Positions 7,873 to 19,482 of a stretch of 64,000 nucleotides of DNA are shown piece by piece. The position numbers were made by a program, and so were the translations under genes. The notes under the pieces are model-generated. The model worked only from the letters and a program-made list of their open reading frames with translations, was not told the origin of the DNA and did no database searches. The DNA is taken from assembly GCA_947476895.1 (NCBI GenBank), contig CANJRX010000009.1, forward strand, positions 1 to 64,000, written 5' to 3'. The number at the start of each line of letters is the position of its first letter. The first letter of the stretch is position 1. The DNA comes from Fidelibacterota bacterium. Its GTDB lineage: Bacteria; Pseudomonadota; Alphaproteobacteria; Rhodospirillales; Rhodospirillaceae.

Positions 7873-9312
7873 TTAACCGAGGAAGAGAGCTTTCGCCGCG
7901 GCTTCTGCACCATTCACCAGCGGCGCCGGTACGATGAAGATAACCAGCATTAGAACGCCCGACACGCCCATGATGATCCCTGTGGTCAGGCTCGGCGGAT
8001 CGAAAGCGGCGGCCGGTTCGTCGAAATACATGATTTTGATCAGGCGCAGGTAATAGTAAGCCCCGACCACGCTGGCCAAAAGGCCAAGCACGGCCAACGT
8101 CACAAAGCCGGCATTTACGGCGGCGACAAAGATGAAGTACTTGCCCAGGAAGCCCGCCATGGGGGGGATGCCGGCCATGGAAAACATCAGTACGCCCAAG
8201 GCCATAGCAATGCCCTTGTTGGTGCGGCCAATGCCGGAAAGATCGCTGATCTGCTCGACGTATCGGCCTTTGACGCGCATCGACAGGATGACCGCGAAGG
8301 TGCCCACGTTCATGAACAGGTAGACCAGCATATAGAACAGCAGGCCGCGTGCGCCTTCTTCGTTACCCACGACCAAACCGATCAAGGCATAGCCGACGTG
8401 GCCGATGGAACTGTAGGCCATCAGGCGCTTAATACTCTTCTGCGCGATGGCGGCCACCGACCCCCAGACCATAGAGAGCACCGAGATCAGGATGATCACC
8501 TGCTGCCATTGCTCGATCATGGCGGCGAAGGGTCCGACCAGCACGCGCAGGAACAGGCACAGGCCCGCGATCTTGGGGGCGATAGAGAAGAAGGCCGTGA
8601 TGGGTGTAGGCGCACCTTCGTAAACGTCTGGCGTCCACATGTGGAACGGTACAGCCGACACTTTGAAAGCCAGGCCCGCGATCACGAACACCACACCGAC
8701 GATCACGCCAATGGCGTTCGGACCGGTCTTCATGGCCCCAGCCAAGCCTTCGAAATTGGTCGTGCCGGCGAAGCCGTAGACTAGGGACGAGCCGTACAGC
8801 AGCAGGCCGGACGCAAGCGCGCCCAGCACGAAATATTTTACGCCAGCTTCCGTCGCGCGTTGGCTGTCGCGGTGATAGGCCGCGAGCACATAAAGCGACA
8901 AGCTTTGCAGTTCCAAACCGACATAGAGCGAGATGAGATCGTTGGCCGAGATCATCATCATCATGCCGATGGTGGCAAACAGGATCAGCAGCGGTAACTC
9001 AAAGCGCGCGACCTTCTCATCGTGCGCCCAGGTGTTGATCAAGAACAACGTCAAGGCCGCGCCCATAAGCGTCAGCACCTTGGCGAAAACCGTGAAGCCG
9101 TTGATTACAAACAGGCGGCCGAAGGTGGTGGTGGCTTCCGGACCCTGGATTGAAAGGCCCGCCGCCACCGCCATCACGATCACCACGAGAACGGTAATGA
9201 GGTTGGTTGAGTCCTTTTTGAGGAACACGCCCAGCAGCAACAGCACCAAGGCCGAAATCGCCATAAAGATTTCGGGGAAAGCCGGAGCGAACAGAGGCAT
9301 TTCGGTCAGCAT
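7873..9312 (-). CDS. nuoN: NADH-quinone oxidoreductase subunit N
   Basis: One of the three antiporter-like proton-pumping subunits of complex I. The 479-residue protein is hydrophobic throughout (about 14 helices) and contains the family core with MMMISANDLISLYVGLELQS around 115-135 (TM5 glutamate in VGLELQS), FKVSAVPFHMWTPDVYEGAP around 215-235 (TM7 lysine region) and the lysine-bearing AQKSIKRLMAYSSIGHVG near 290. It is the last gene of the nuo operon, 12 bases after nuoM. Length and order match other alphaproteobacterial NuoN. Confidence 0.96.
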   Translation of the reverse strand: MLTEMPLFAPAFPEIFMAISALVLLLLGVFLKKDSTNLITVLVVIVMAVAAGLSIQGPEATTTFGRLFVINGFTVFAKVLTLMGAALTLFLINTWAHDEKVARFELPLLILFATIGMMMMISANDLISLYVGLELQSLSLYVLAAYHRDSQRATEAGVKYFVLGALASGLLLYGSSLVYGFAGTTNFEGLAGAMKTGPNAIGVIVGVVFVIAGLAFKVSAVPFHMWTPDVYEGAPTPITAFFSIAPKIAGLCLFLRVLVGPFAAMIEQWQQVIILISVLSMVWGSVAAIAQKSIKRLMAYSSIGHVGYALIGLVVGNEEGARGLLFYMLVYLFMNVGTFAVILSMRVKGRYVEQISDLSGIGRTNKGIAMALGVLMFSMAGIPPMAGFLGKYFIFVAAVNAGFVTLAVLGLLASVVGAYYYLRLIKIMYFDEPAAAFDPPSLTTGIIMGVSGVLMLVIFIVPAPLVNGAEAAAKALFLG

Positions 9313-9324
9313 GAGTTCGTTCCT

Positions 9325-10884
9325 TTACCGCAGCCAGGCGAACAGTTGGCCGCCCAGCGGCGTGATGTCCGCGGCGCGCGTGGCAAGCGCGTCGTGATAG
9401 TGCTTCAAAAGGTTCGTGACCGACGCATCCATGACATCGAGGAACGACATCGGATAAATGCCCATCCACATCACCACGATGATGAGCGGCGCGAGGATCG
9501 CGATTTCACGCGGATCGAGGTCGAGCATTTCTTTGACATCAGCCTTGGTCAGCTCGCCGTACACGACGCGGCGATACAGATAGAGCATGTAAGCTGCGCC
9601 CAGGATCACGCCCGTGGCCGCGAGCAACGCGACCCAGCTTGAGACCGGGAACGTGCCGGTGAGAATCAGGAATTCGCCGACGAAGCCCGCCGTACCCGGC
9701 AGACCCACCGAGGCCAGCATGAACACCATGAAGGCGAAGGCATACTTCGGCATGTTGTTGACGAGACCGCCGTAACGGTCGATGTCGCGGGTGTGCAGGC
9801 GGTCATAGACCACGCCGACGCAAAGGAAGAGCGCGGCCGAACCGACACCGTGCGAGAGCATCTGGAAGATCGCGCCCTGTACGCCTTGTTGCGTGGCGGC
9901 GAACACGCCAATCGTCACAAAGCCCATGTGCGCGACGGACGAATAAGCGATCAGCTTTTTCATATCGGTCTGAACAAGTGCGACAAGCGACGTGTAGATC
10001 ACTGCGATCACCGACAGGCCAAACACCAGCGGCGCGAAGTAGAGGCTGGCTTCAGGCAGCATCGGTAGCGAGAAGCGCAAGAAACCGTATCCGCCCATTT
10101 TCAACAGCACGCCGGCCAGGATCACCGATCCCGCCGTGGGCGCGTCAACGTGGGCATCCGGCAGCCAGGTGTGCACGGGCCACATCGGCATCTTGACCGC
10201 GAAGGACGCGAACATGCCGAGCCACAGCCACATCTGCATCTCGCGGCTGAACTTGAATTCCATCAAGGCCGGGATGTCGGTGGTGCCGACCTGGAAGTAC
10301 ATGGCCAGTAAGGCCACCAGCAACAACACCGATCCGGTCAACGTGTAGAGGAAGAACTTGAAAGCCGAGTAGACGCGGCGTCCACCGCCCCATACGCCGA
10401 TGATCAGGAACATCGGGATCAAGACACCTTCGAAGAAGACATAGAACAGCACCATATCCATGGCGCAGAACATGCCGACCATCATGGTTTCCAGAACCAG
10501 GAAGGCGATCATGAATTCCTTGACCTGTTTCTCGATGGATTCCCACGACGCGAGAATACAAATCGGAGTCAGGAAGGTGGACAGGATGACGAACAGCATC
10601 GAAATGCCGTCCACACCCATGTGGTAAGAAATACGGTACTGCGGCAACCAGTCGAATTTCTCTTCAAGCTGGAAGGCCGCCGTGCCGTTCTCGAACTGAT
10701 ACCAAATCGCCAGCGACAGGATGAAGGTGAGCAGCGTGGTCCACAAGGCGACGTAGCGCGATTGGCGGGCGACGGTTTCGCTATCGCCCCTCAGCATCAG
10801 GATGAACAACGCGCCCACGATCGGCAGGAACGTGACGGCCGAAAGGATCGGCAGGTGTGTAATGAAATTGGACAAAGCGGTCAT
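9325..10884 (-). CDS. nuoM: NADH-quinone oxidoreductase subunit M
   Basis: The second antiporter-like membrane subunit of complex I, with 519 residues and about 14 helices. Typical landmarks are [19 protein letters not shown] (about 83-101), the glutamate-bearing [17 protein letters not shown] near 150, the broken-helix segment [26 protein letters not shown] near 230-255, and the lysine motif [17 protein letters not shown] near 310. It sits 6 bases after nuoL and 12 before nuoN in the operon. There are no gaps or frameshifts in the conserved channel residues that can be checked by eye. Confidence 0.97.
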   Translation of the reverse strand: MTALSNFITHLPILSAVTFLPIVGALFILMLRGDSETVARQSRYVALWTTLLTFILSLAIWYQFENGTAAFQLEEKFDWLPQYRISYHMGVDGISMLFVILSTFLTPICILASWESIEKQVKEFMIAFLVLETMMVGMFCAMDMVLFYVFFEGVLIPMFLIIGVWGGGRRVYSAFKFFLYTLTGSVLLLVALLAMYFQVGTTDIPALMEFKFSREMQMWLWLGMFASFAVKMPMWPVHTWLPDAHVDAPTAGSVILAGVLLKMGGYGFLRFSLPMLPEASLYFAPLVFGLSVIAVIYTSLVALVQTDMKKLIAYSSVAHMGFVTIGVFAATQQGVQGAIFQMLSHGVGSAALFLCVGVVYDRLHTRDIDRYGGLVNNMPKYAFAFMVFMLASVGLPGTAGFVGEFLILTGTFPVSSWVALLAATGVILGAAYMLYLYRRVVYGELTKADVKEMLDLDPREIAILAPLIIVVMWMGIYPMSFLDVMDASVTNLLKHYHDALATRAADITPLGGQLFAWLR

Positions 10885-10890
10885 TGGCCC

Positions 10891-12828
10891 TTACCCCGCC
10901 CGTCCAAGAACGAACCACGAGACAATGGCGGCGATGCCGATGATCATGGCGAAGGCGTAGTGATAGAGATAACCCGTCTGCACGGTGCCCAAGCGGCGCG
11001 CGGCGGCGACGGTGCCCGCGGCCAGACCATCCGGACCGAAGCGGTCGATGATGCCGGTGTCGCCCTTCTTCCAGAAGAAGCGGCCCAGGCGGAAAGCGTT
11101 CTTCACGAACAGCCAATCGTACAGCTCGTCGAAGTACCACTTGTTCAGCAGGAACTGGTAGACGCCGGGGAACGCGGCGGCCAAGCGGCCAGGCATATCC
11201 GGACGGCGGATATAGAATAAGTAGGCCCAGCCCAGACCCAGCAAACTGACGATCAGCGGCAGCCAATGAATCAGGAACGGCACATGCTCGGTATGGGCGC
11301 GGTGGATGCTGTCGTTATGCTCCAGCACGCGGATCGCCTCACGCCAGAAGTGCTCGCGGCCCTCGCCGATGAAATGGTCGGCAAAAGCACCGCCGATGAA
11401 CACAGCGCCTACGGACAACGCCACGAGTGGTCCGAGCATGATCCACGGGCTTTCGTGGATGTGCTCCATGGTGTGATGGTCAGCGCGCGGCTTGCCGAGG
11501 AACGTGAGGAAGATCAAACGCCACGAATAGAACGAGGTCAGCAGTGCCACCACGATCGTCATGAAGTAGGCGTAGTTGCCCACACCCGTATGCGCGGCGT
11601 GCGCGGATTCAATGATCATGTCCTTCGAGAAGTAGCCCGAGAACGGCGGGATGCCGGTGATGGCGATGGTGCCGATGGTCATCACGGCGAAGGTGATCGG
11701 GATCAGGCGGTAGACGCCGCCCATTTTACGAATGTCCTGCTCTTCGGACATGGCATGGATCACCGAGCCCGCGCTCAAGAACAGCAGAGCCTTGAACCAC
11801 GCATGGGTCATAAGGTGGAAGATGCCGCCCTGATAGGCCGACACGCCGCAGGCCACGAACATGTAGCCCAGCTGCGAACAGGTGGAATAAGCGATGATGC
11901 GTTTGATGTCGTTCTGCACGCAGCCGACCGTGGCGGCGAAGAACGCCGTGGTCGCGCCGACGACGGTGACAACCGCCAAGGCGTTCGGAGCGTACTCAAA
12001 CAGCGGCGACATACGCGCCACCAGGAACACGCCCGCGGTCACCATGGTCGCGGCATGAATAAGTGCCGAGACCGGTGTCGGGCCTTCCATGGCGTCCGGC
12101 AGCCAGGTGTGCAGGAATAACTGCGCCGACTTACCCATCGCGCCGACAAACAGCAGCAAGCAGGTGATGGTCAGCGCGTGCGCGTGGATGCTGAAGAAGG
12201 TGACTTCCGCCGTCGCTTTGCTTTCGGCCGCGCCGAAGATCACGTCGAAGGAGACGGCATCGAACAGTACATAGACCGCGAAGATGCCAAGCAGGAAGCC
12301 GAAGTCGCCAACGCGGTTGACGATAAAGGCCTTCATGGCGGCGGCGTTGGCCGAGGGTTTCTTGAACCAGAACCCGATCAGGAGGTAGGACACAAGGCCC
12401 ACCCCTTCCCAGCCGAAGAACAACTGCACCAGGTTGTCAGCCGTCACCAGCATGAGCATGGCGAAGGTAAACAGCGACAGGTAAGCCATAAAGCGCGGCT
12501 GGCTATCGTCGTGCGACATATAGCCGCAAGCGTAGACGTGGATCAGCGTCGAGACTGTCGTGACGGTCATAACCATGACAGCCGACAGGGTGTCGAAACG
12601 CAAAGCCCATTGGGCTTCAAAGGTGCCCGACGAGAGGAACGTCATCAGGTTGACGACTTGATCGTGTTCGCCGATGGCGACAGTGAAGAAGTCATAAATG
12701 CCGCAGCACGCGGCCAAGCCGACGCCGAGGCAAGTGACGATCTGCGAACCGCGGTCGCCAATGATGCGGCCAAAGAAGCCGGCGATGAAGGCGCCCAGAA
12801 GCGGAAGGAATACGGCAGCGATAAGCAC
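10891..12828 (-). CDS. nuoL: NADH-quinone oxidoreductase subunit L
   Basis: The distal antiporter-like subunit of complex I with the long lateral helix that runs along the membrane arm. The 645 residues include LFFGWEGVGLVSYLLIGFW near 136-154 (TM5 glutamate), AQLFLHTWLPDAMEGPTPVSALIHAATMV near 235-263, and QNDIKRIIAYSTCSQLGYMF near 306. The C-terminal third (about 480-645) contains the lateral helix and the final anchoring helix. The start codon is GTG, with MLIAAVFLPLLGA as the expected N-terminus, 7 bases after nuoK. nuoM follows 6 bases downstream. Confidence 0.97.
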   Translation of the reverse strand: MLIAAVFLPLLGAFIAGFFGRIIGDRGSQIVTCLGVGLAACCGIYDFFTVAIGEHDQVVNLMTFLSSGTFEAQWALRFDTLSAVMVMTVTTVSTLIHVYACGYMSHDDSQPRFMAYLSLFTFAMLMLVTADNLVQLFFGWEGVGLVSYLLIGFWFKKPSANAAAMKAFIVNRVGDFGFLLGIFAVYVLFDAVSFDVIFGAAESKATAEVTFFSIHAHALTITCLLLFVGAMGKSAQLFLHTWLPDAMEGPTPVSALIHAATMVTAGVFLVARMSPLFEYAPNALAVVTVVGATTAFFAATVGCVQNDIKRIIAYSTCSQLGYMFVACGVSAYQGGIFHLMTHAWFKALLFLSAGSVIHAMSEEQDIRKMGGVYRLIPITFAVMTIGTIAITGIPPFSGYFSKDMIIESAHAAHTGVGNYAYFMTIVVALLTSFYSWRLIFLTFLGKPRADHHTMEHIHESPWIMLGPLVALSVGAVFIGGAFADHFIGEGREHFWREAIRVLEHNDSIHRAHTEHVPFLIHWLPLIVSLLGLGWAYLFYIRRPDMPGRLAAAFPGVYQFLLNKWYFDELYDWLFVKNAFRLGRFFWKKGDTGIIDRFGPDGLAAGTVAAARRLGTVQTGYLYHYAFAMIIGIAAIVSWFVLGRAG

Positions 12829-12835
12829 GGGTGCC

Positions 12836-13174
12836 CTAGCCTTTCATCTGATTGATGTCTTCGACTTCGATCGAGCGGCGGCTGCGGTAGAACACGACAA
12901 CGATGGCAAGCCCGATGGCCGCCTCCGCCGCCGCCACCGTCAGCACCAGCATCGTGAACACTTGGCCCACGAGATCGCCGAGGAAGCTTGAGAACGCAAC
13001 GAAGTTGATGTTCACCGCGAGCAGCATCAGCTCGATGGACATCATGATGACGATCAGGTTCTTCCGGTTCAGGAAGATCCCGAAGATGCCCAGCGTGAAC
13101 AAAATCGCGCTCACGGTCAGGTAATGGCTGAGACCGATGGTCAGGAAGCCGCCGGTGGTTGCTGCTTCGCTCAT
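12836..13174 (-). CDS. nuoK: NADH-quinone oxidoreductase subunit K
   Basis: A small three-helix subunit in the central membrane part of complex I. The protein (112 residues) has the family motif [19 protein letters not shown] near 14-32 and the two buried glutamates in the helices [12 protein letters not shown] (about 45-56) and [15 protein letters not shown] (about 79-93), both needed for proton transfer. The start (ATG at 13174) overlaps the nuoJ stop by 4 bases. The leading [11 protein letters not shown] makes it some ten residues longer than the usual 101-102, but no better start with a ribosome-binding site is obvious. Confidence 0.96.
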   Translation of the reverse strand: MSEAATTGGFLTIGLSHYLTVSAILFTLGIFGIFLNRKNLIVIMMSIELMLLAVNINFVAFSSFLGDLVGQVFTMLVLTVAAAEAAIGLAIVVVFYRSRRSIEVEDINQMKG

Positions 13175-13788
13175 GACAGCCCCTTCCCGCTTTGCACTTG
13201 GACCATGACCACCGTTTCTTTGGCGTCACGACCGACCTGCTCAGAGATCTTCTGTTTGCGGACGCCCGTGCGTGTGCGCATCGTCAGCACAATCGCGCCG
13301 ATCATGGCGACCAGCAGCACCAGGCCCGAAGCCTCGAACAGATAGGCGTACTTCGTGTAAAGCACTTGGCCCAGAGCTTGGGTATTGGCGACGTCGCTCG
13401 GGTTCGGCGTGGGCACGAGGCGCAAGCTCTCAGCATCAGGCGCCATGGTCCAACCGCCGAAGACGATGGCGAGTTCGACCAGCAGAATGACGCCGACCAG
13501 CGCGCCGGCCGGCAGATATTTCAGGAATCCTTCGCGCAAGACCACGACGTTGATGTCGAGCATCATGACGACAAAGAGGAATAGAACGGCCACGGCCCCG
13601 ACGTAGACCACCACCAAGATCATGGCGACGAACTCGGCGCCCAGCAGCACGAACAAAGCGGCCGCGTTAAAGAACGTGAAGATCAACCACAACACCGAAT
13701 GCACCGGGTTGCGTTGGAAAATCACGTTCAAAGCGCCGACAATGGCCATGAACGAGAACAGGTAAAATGCGAGCGATGCAATAATCAT
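13171..13788 (-). CDS. nuoJ: NADH-quinone oxidoreductase subunit J
   Basis: A five-helix membrane subunit of complex I (205 residues), homologous to mitochondrial ND6. The conserved block [30 protein letters not shown] (about 27-56) and the following [18 protein letters not shown] (about 62-79), which includes the pi-bulge helix, are clear. The C-terminal tail after the last helix (about 165-205) is hydrophilic. It lies 64 bases after nuoI, the largest gap inside the nuo operon, and overlaps nuoK by 4 bases. I see no promoter or terminator in that 64-base gap. Confidence 0.96.
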   Translation of the reverse strand: MIIASLAFYLFSFMAIVGALNVIFQRNPVHSVLWLIFTFFNAAALFVLLGAEFVAMILVVVYVGAVAVLFLFVVMMLDINVVVLREGFLKYLPAGALVGVILLVELAIVFGGWTMAPDAESLRLVPTPNPSDVANTQALGQVLYTKYAYLFEASGLVLLVAMIGAIVLTMRTRTGVRKQKISEQVGRDAKETVVMVQVQSGKGLS

Positions 13789-13852
13789 GCGCCCCTCCCC
13801 TGTCTCACTTTAAGTAACCCCATCATCCCAGTCGTCTTTCAGTTTTAGCGGC

Positions 13853-14341
13853 TTACCGGTACGGCGCGTTCATTTCCAAACGCTTCGCCAGTTCACTCTC
13901 CCAGCGGTCGCCGTTGGCCAGCAGTTTTGACTTGTTGTAGAGCAATTCATCATGCGTCTCGGTGGCGAACTCGAAGTTCGGCCCTTCGACGATGGCGTCC
14001 ACCGGGCAGGCTTCTTCGCAGAAACCGCAGTAGATGCACTTGGTCATGTCGATGTCGTAGCGCGTGGTGCGGCGGCTGCCGTCGGCGCGGGGTTCCGCTT
14101 CGATGGTGATGGCCTGGGCCGGGCAAATGGCTTCGCACAGTTTGCAGGCGATGCAACGCTCTTCACCGTTGGGATAACGGCGCAGCGCATGTTCGCCGCG
14201 GAAGCGCGGGCTGAGCGGACCTTTTTCGAAGGGATAGTTGATCGTCACCTTCGGCTTGAACATGTACTTCAACGTCAGCCACATGCCCGAGGCGATTTCG
14301 CCCAGAAGCACCGTGCGCGCTGATCTATCAAGAAATCCCAT
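13853..14341 (-). CDS. nuoI: NADH-quinone oxidoreductase subunit I (two 4Fe-4S clusters)
   Basis: A ferredoxin-like subunit that passes electrons through clusters N6a and N6b towards NuoB. The 162-residue protein shows two classical 4Fe-4S motifs: Cys63, 66, 69 and 73 ([12 protein letters not shown]) and Cys102, 105, 108 and 112 ([12 protein letters not shown]). The N-terminal amphipathic segment (about 1-30) rests on the membrane arm. Length matches the alphaproteobacterial and mitochondrial (TYKY) form. It begins 24 bases after nuoH. Confidence 0.97.
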   Translation of the reverse strand: MGFLDRSARTVLLGEIASGMWLTLKYMFKPKVTINYPFEKGPLSPRFRGEHALRRYPNGEERCIACKLCEAICPAQAITIEAEPRADGSRRTTRYDIDMTKCIYCGFCEEACPVDAIVEGPNFEFATETHDELLYNKSKLLANGDRWESELAKRLEMNAPYR

Positions 14342-14365
14342 GTGAACCTTCCTTCCCCACTACGC

Positions 14366-15400
14366 TCAATGCGCCAGCTTGCCGGTGTAAACCAGGAAGC
14401 CCGCGGTGAGGATCAGCCACGCCAGAGACAACGGCAGGAACACTTTCCAGCCGAGACGCATCAATTGGTCGTAACGGAAGCGCGGCAGCGTGGCGCGCAC
14501 CCAGATGAATATGAACAGACAGAACGCGACCTTGGCCGCGAACCAGATGATGCCTGGCACCCAGCCGAGCACGACTTCTAAGAAGCCGAGGCCCGGCAGC
14601 ATATCCTGCGGACCAAGCCAGCCGCCCAGGAACAGCGTCGTGACCATGGCCGACATGGCGATCATGTTGATGTATTCGCCCAGGAAGAACAGTGCGAAAG
14701 ACATCGACGAATATTCGGTCATGAAACCAGCGACCAGTTCCGATTCAGCTTCGGGCAAGTCGAAGGGGTGACGATTGGTTTCCGCCAGCACCGAGATGAA
14801 GAACACGATGAACATCGGGAAGTGCGGCAGGAAGTACCACATACCGCGCTGGGATTCGACCAGCTCCGAAAGGTTCAGCGTGCCAGCTGTTAGCAGCACC
14901 GCGATCATCACAAAGCCGATGGAGACTTCGTAAGACACCATCTGCGCCGCCGAACGCATCGCGCCCAAGAACGCGTAACGGCTGTTGGATGCCCAGCCGG
15001 CCATGACGATGCCGTAGACACCCAGCGACGAAATGGCGAACAGGTAGAGCACGCCGACGTTGAGGTTCGAAATGTACCAACCGGCGCTGACCGGAATCAC
15101 CGCCCAGCCTAAAAGGGCCAGCGAGAAGGTCACCATGGGAGCGAGGAAGAAGACGACCGTGCTGGCGCCCGTGGGCACGACGGTTTCCTTGAACAGCAGC
15201 TTCACCGCGTCGGCGAAGGGCTGCAGCAAGCCGAACGGACCAATGACGTTCGGGCCGATGCGCAGCTGCATGGCGCCGATGATCCGCCGCTCAGCAAGTG
15301 TCAGGAACGCCATGGTCAGCGCGACAGGCACCACGAACAGCAGAATCTTGCCGGCGATCCAGAGAAACGGCGCGAGATATTCAGTCCAAAACTCAGCCAT
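14366..15400 (-). CDS. nuoH: NADH-quinone oxidoreductase subunit H
   Basis: The membrane subunit (344 residues, about 8 helices) at the junction of the two arms of complex I, forming much of the quinone chamber. It has the signature [34 protein letters not shown] (about 36-70) and the acidic loop [26 protein letters not shown] near 208-233, whose glutamates line the proton path. The start overlaps the nuoG stop by 8 bases. No truncation is apparent relative to ND1-type proteins. Confidence 0.97.
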   Translation of the reverse strand: MAEFWTEYLAPFLWIAGKILLFVVPVALTMAFLTLAERRIIGAMQLRIGPNVIGPFGLLQPFADAVKLLFKETVVPTGASTVVFFLAPMVTFSLALLGWAVIPVSAGWYISNLNVGVLYLFAISSLGVYGIVMAGWASNSRYAFLGAMRSAAQMVSYEVSIGFVMIAVLLTAGTLNLSELVESQRGMWYFLPHFPMFIVFFISVLAETNRHPFDLPEAESELVAGFMTEYSSMSFALFFLGEYINMIAMSAMVTTLFLGGWLGPQDMLPGLGFLEVVLGWVPGIIWFAAKVAFCLFIFIWVRATLPRFRYDQLMRLGWKVFLPLSLAWLILTAGFLVYTGKLAH

Positions 15401-17459
15401 GGGTGCCCGTCACTTGCTTGGAGCCGCCCAGCACAAACTCTTCCGTGCATTGCGCCATGGTGCGCGACGCGCGGCTGATGGGATCGGTCATGTAATAATT
15501 CTGCACCGGATAGACGAAGCCGCCGGCAGCAATCGCGCCTGAAACGCCAAAAGCTTTCCACTCGGCGGGCATGACTTTGTCGACGCCGGCAAAGGTCGGG
15601 TTCACATAAGCCAGACGTGCGCGCACTTGCGCGATGTTGTCGTAGGGCAAGGTCTTGCCGAATTTCTCGGACAGGGCACGGATGATGGTCCAGTCTTCAC
15701 GCGCGTCACCCGGCGCGAACACCGCACGCAAGCCCCGCTGCACGCGGCCTTCGGTGTTGACATAGGTGCCGTCTTTTTCGGTATAGGCCGCGCCCGGCAG
15801 AACCACATCGGCGCGATGCGCGCCGCGGTCGCCGTGGTGGCCCTGATAGATCACAAAGGCTTTGCCCAGCTTGGCGGTGTCGATTTCGTCGGCGCCCAAG
15901 AGATAGACCACTTCGATTTCGCCGCTGGTGGCACCGGCGAGAATACCGCGCACGTCTTTGCCGCCTGCCCCCGGCACGAAGCCGAGATCGAGGCCGCCGA
16001 CGCGGGCCGCCGCGGTGTGCAGAACGTTGAAACCGTTCCAGCCGTCTTTTACCACGCCGCAATTGTCAGCAACCGACTTGGCCGCAGCCAAAATCGCCGC
16101 GCCATCGGTACGGGTCAGTGCCGCCATACCGACGATGATCATCGGCTTTTTGGCGGCTTTCAGTGTCGCAGCGAACGGATGTGATCCGTCGGCGATCTTC
16201 GCCAAGATCGACGCATCAGCGCCGAGGTTTTCGAGTTTGTAGGTCAGGTCCTGCGCGTCGCCGATCACGGCAACCTGCAAACCGCCGCGCAGGTAGCGCT
16301 TGCGGATACGGGCGTTCAGCACCGGCGCTTCTTTGCGCGGGTTCGCGCCGACGATCAGGATCGCATCGGCCTGTTCGATGCCAGCGATGGTGGAGTTGAA
16401 CAGATAAGACGCACGCACGGAGGCATCGAGCGCAGCGCCGTCCTGGCGGCAATCGAGATTGCTTGAGCCCAGCGCCGTCATCAAATCTTTCAGCGCAATC
16501 ATGGCTTCGGCATCGACCGTATCGCCAGCGATGGCCGCGATCTTCGCGCCGTTCATGCCTTTGACTTTGGCGATGATGGCGGCGAAAGCTTCGTCCCAGC
16601 TCGCTGCCGTGAGTTTGCCGTTCTTGCGGATATAAGGCTTGTCGAGGCGTTGATAGCGCAAGCCGTCGATGGCGTGACGGCTCTTGTCGGCCAACCACTC
16701 TTCGTTCACGTCTTCGTTGACGCGCGGCAGTACGCGCATGACCTGGCGGCCGCGGGCATCGAGGCGCACGTTGGTGCCGACAGCATCCATCACGTCGACA
16801 GATTCAGTTTTGCGCAGTTCCCACGGACGCGCATTGAACGCGTAAGGCTTGCTGGTGAGCGCACCTACCGGGCACAGATCAACCACGTTGCCCGAAAGTT
16901 CAGACGCGAGCGCACCTTCCAGATACGTGGTGATTTCCATGTCTTCGCCGCGGCCTGTTGCGCCCAGTTGCGGAACGCCCGCCACTTCGGTCGCGAAACG
17001 CACACAGCGGGTGCAGTGAATGCAGCGGGTCATGACGGTCTCGACGACCGGACCCATATATTTGTCGCGCACCGCGCGCTTGTTCTCGTGGAAGCTGCCG
17101 CGATCGAAACCGTAAGCCATGGCTTGATCTTGCAGATCGCACTCGCCGGCCTGATCGCAGATCGGGCAATCGAGCGGATGGTTGATCAGCAGAAATTCCA
17201 TGACGCCGCCGCGCGCTTTGTTGGCGCGCTCGGACTTGGTGTGAACAACCATGCCCTCGCCCACCGGCATGGCGCAGGAAGCTACGGGCTTCGGCGACTT
17301 CTCGACGTCCACCAAACACATGCGGCAGTTGCCGGCGATGGACAGGCGGTCGTGATAACAAAAGCGCGGAATTTCCACGCCAACCGATTCCGCCGCCTGG
17401 AGGATGGTGGTGTTGGGCGGAACTTCAACCGCGATGCCGTCGATGGTTAGCTTAGGCAT
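15393..17459 (-). CDS. nuoG: NADH-quinone oxidoreductase subunit G
   Basis: The large iron-sulfur subunit of the peripheral arm (688 residues). The N-terminal 2Fe-2S site uses Cys34, 45, 48 and 62. The next clusters come from [13 protein letters not shown] near 98-110 and a [10 protein letters not shown] stretch near 147-156, with [11 protein letters not shown] near 195-205. The C-terminal part is a molybdopterin-oxidoreductase-like fold that no longer binds the cofactor. The extra N7 cluster motif of E. coli-type NuoG is not evident, so this resembles the shorter mitochondrial-like 75-kDa form. It is 23 bases after nuoF and overlaps nuoH. Confidence 0.96.
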   Translation of the reverse strand: MPKLTIDGIAVEVPPNTTILQAAESVGVEIPRFCYHDRLSIAGNCRMCLVDVEKSPKPVASCAMPVGEGMVVHTKSERANKARGGVMEFLLINHPLDCPICDQAGECDLQDQAMAYGFDRGSFHENKRAVRDKYMGPVVETVMTRCIHCTRCVRFATEVAGVPQLGATGRGEDMEITTYLEGALASELSGNVVDLCPVGALTSKPYAFNARPWELRKTESVDVMDAVGTNVRLDARGRQVMRVLPRVNEDVNEEWLADKSRHAIDGLRYQRLDKPYIRKNGKLTAASWDEAFAAIIAKVKGMNGAKIAAIAGDTVDAEAMIALKDLMTALGSSNLDCRQDGAALDASVRASYLFNSTIAGIEQADAILIVGANPRKEAPVLNARIRKRYLRGGLQVAVIGDAQDLTYKLENLGADASILAKIADGSHPFAATLKAAKKPMIIVGMAALTRTDGAAILAAAKSVADNCGVVKDGWNGFNVLHTAAARVGGLDLGFVPGAGGKDVRGILAGATSGEIEVVYLLGADEIDTAKLGKAFVIYQGHHGDRGAHRADVVLPGAAYTEKDGTYVNTEGRVQRGLRAVFAPGDAREDWTIIRALSEKFGKTLPYDNIAQVRARLAYVNPTFAGVDKVMPAEWKAFGVSGAIAAGGFVYPVQNYYMTDPISRASRTMAQCTEEFVLGGSKQVTGTHG

Positions 17460-17482
17460 ATTATCCCCTTACCCCCGACCGC

Positions 17483-18778
17483 TTACGCTGCAGCTTTGTC
17501 GCGGGTCTTGGCGTCGCGATAGTCGCGAATGCGGCGCTCAAGTTCCGGACGGAAGTGACGAATGAGACCTTGCACAGGCCACGCCGCAGCATCGCCCAGC
17601 GCGCAGATGGTGTGACCTTCGATTTGATATGTGACCTGCTCGAGCATATCGATTTCGCTGAGCGTGGCTTCACCTTTGACCATGCGTTTCATGACCCGCG
17701 CGAGCCAGCCGGTGCCTTCACGGCACGGCGTGCACTGACCACAGCTTTCATGTTTATAGAAGGCCGAAAGACGCGCAATCGCAGCAACAATGTCCACGGA
17801 CTTGTCCATGACCATGACGGCCGCGGTGCCCAGGCCCGACTTCACGTCGCGCAAGGCATCGAAATCCATGAGAACAGTGTCGCAGATCGACTTGGGCAGT
17901 ACAGGCACAGACGCGCCACCCGGAATGATGGCTTGCAGATTGTCCCAGCCGCCGCGCACGCCGCCGCAATGCTTTTCGATCAGCTCTTTGAGCGGAATGC
18001 TCATAGCGTCTTCGACGTTGCAAGGCTTGTTGACGTTGCCTGAGATGCAGAAAACTTTTGTGCCGGCGTTGTTCGGGCGGCCGAAGCTCGAGAACCACGA
18101 CGCACCACGGCGCAGAATGGTCGGCGCAACCGCGATGCTCTCGACGTTGTTCACGGTCGTCGGGCAACCATAGAGGCCCACACCGGCCGGGAACGGCGGC
18201 TTCAAACGCGGCTGGCCTTTTTTGCCTTCGAGGCTTTCGATCAATGCGGTTTCTTCGCCGCAGATATAAGCGCCCGCGCCGCGATGCAGATAGAGGTCGA
18301 ACTTCCAACCTGAACCACAAGCATTATTGCCGATCAAACCCGCCGCATAGGCTTCGTCGATGGCGACCTGAAGGTTCGAGGCTTCATTATAAAACTCGCC
18401 ACGGATGTAGATGTAGCAAGCGTGCGCCTTCATGGCGAAGCTGGCGATCAAACAGCCTTCGACCAGCTTGTGCGGATCGAAGCGCAGCATGTCGCGGTCT
18501 TTACATGTGCCGGGCTCGCCTTCGTCGGCGTTGACGACGAGGTAATGCGGACGATCACTTTCGGTCTTCGGCATGAAGGACCACTTCAAGCCCGTCGGGA
18601 AACCAGCGCCGCCGCGGCCACGCAGGCCTGAGCGCTTCATCTCATCGATGATCCAATCCGCGCCCATATCGAGAATTTCTTTGGTGCCGTCCCAGTCGCC
18701 GCGCGCACGTGCGCCGGCCAGGCGCCAATCGTGGCGGCCGTAGAGATTGGTGAAAATGCGATCCTTGTCGGCGAGCAT
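17483..18778 (-). CDS. nuoF: NADH-quinone oxidoreductase subunit F (NADH/FMN site)
   Basis: The entry point for electrons: it binds NADH, FMN and cluster N3. In the 431-residue product [13 protein letters not shown] (about 54-66) forms the FMN/NADH loop, [13 protein letters not shown] (about 94-106) a second conserved loop, [19 protein letters not shown] (about 180-198) the NADH-binding segment, and [12 protein letters not shown] near 350 plus a later Cys (TICALGDAA, near 395) ligate the 4Fe-4S cluster. It lies 11 bases after nuoE and 23 before nuoG. Confidence 0.97.
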   Translation of the reverse strand: MLADKDRIFTNLYGRHDWRLAGARARGDWDGTKEILDMGADWIIDEMKRSGLRGRGGAGFPTGLKWSFMPKTESDRPHYLVVNADEGEPGTCKDRDMLRFDPHKLVEGCLIASFAMKAHACYIYIRGEFYNEASNLQVAIDEAYAAGLIGNNACGSGWKFDLYLHRGAGAYICGEETALIESLEGKKGQPRLKPPFPAGVGLYGCPTTVNNVESIAVAPTILRRGASWFSSFGRPNNAGTKVFCISGNVNKPCNVEDAMSIPLKELIEKHCGGVRGGWDNLQAIIPGGASVPVLPKSICDTVLMDFDALRDVKSGLGTAAVMVMDKSVDIVAAIARLSAFYKHESCGQCTPCREGTGWLARVMKRMVKGEATLSEIDMLEQVTYQIEGHTICALGDAAAWPVQGLIRHFRPELERRIRDYRDAKTRDKAAA

Positions 18779-18789
18779 TTACGGTCCCT

Positions 18790-19482
18790 CTATGCCTTCG
18801 GAGCTGCGGCTTTAGCCGCCGCTTCGGCTTTAGCTTTTTCGAACGCCGCTTTGGCTGCGGTGAAATCTTGTTTTTGCGGCGGTGTCGGATTTTCGCCGAG
18901 CGTGATGACGTCGCCCGCGGGCGCAGAGCCGTCGCGGCCCGTGACGGAGCCAGCCTTCACGCTTTCCCCGCGCTTCAGCGCGTCGAGAAGTTTGCTGGTG
19001 CTGGCGTAGTCGACGTCTTCGATATAGTCATCGCCGATCTGGAGAACTGGAGCATTGACGCAAGCGCCCGAGCATTCCAGTTCGGCCAGCGAGAACTTAC
19101 CGTCGGCGCTCACCTCGCCCATGCCGATGCCGAGCTTTTCTTTGCAAGCCTTCACAACGTCGTTGGAGCCACGCAGCCAGCACGACAAGCTTGTGCAAAC
19201 CTGCACATGCGTTTTGCCGACCGGCGACAAATTGAACATGGTGTAGAACGTCGCGACTTCCAGCACGCGGATCGGCGCCATGCCGAGAATCTTGGCGATC
19301 TCTTCGACGGCGGGCTTGGTCACCCAGCCTTCCTGACGCTGCGCAAGATCGAGTGCGGGGATCACCGCGCTGGCCTGACGGCCCGCCGGATACTTCGCAA
19401 TGATGCGATTCAACTGCGCCGTATAGTCGGCGTTGAACGCAAAGCTCGCAGGTTGTTCCTTCGCGAGGGCGCGCGTGCTCAT
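18790..19482 (-). CDS. nuoE: NADH-quinone oxidoreductase subunit E, with Ala/Lys-rich tail
   Basis: A thioredoxin-like 2Fe-2S subunit holding cluster N1a beside NuoF. The ligands are Cys96, Cys101, Cys137 and Cys141 ([11 protein letters not shown] and [10 protein letters not shown]). At 230 residues the protein is longer than the core of about 165. From about residue 185 the tail becomes low-complexity ([20 protein letters not shown]), rich in Ala and Lys. Comparable tails occur in some alphaproteobacterial NuoE, and the role is unknown. The gene overlaps the nuoD stop by 4 bases (ATGA-type) and precedes nuoF by 11. Confidence 0.95.
   Translation of the reverse strand: MSTRALAKEQPASFAFNADYTAQLNRIIAKYPAGRQASAVIPALDLAQRQEGWVTKPAVEEIAKILGMAPIRVLEVATFYTMFNLSPVGKTHVQVCTSLSCWLRGSNDVVKACKEKLGIGMGEVSADGKFSLAELECSGACVNAPVLQIGDDYIEDVDYASTSKLLDALKRGESVKAGSVTGRDGSAPAGDVITLGENPTPPQKQDFTAAKAAFEKAKAEAAAKAAAPKA

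Noticed and set aside
13787-13805. CCCCTCCCCTGT near nuoJ as a third copy of the palindromic repeat
   Set aside because: Only a short stretch matches one inner module. There is no second hairpin and no outer arm.
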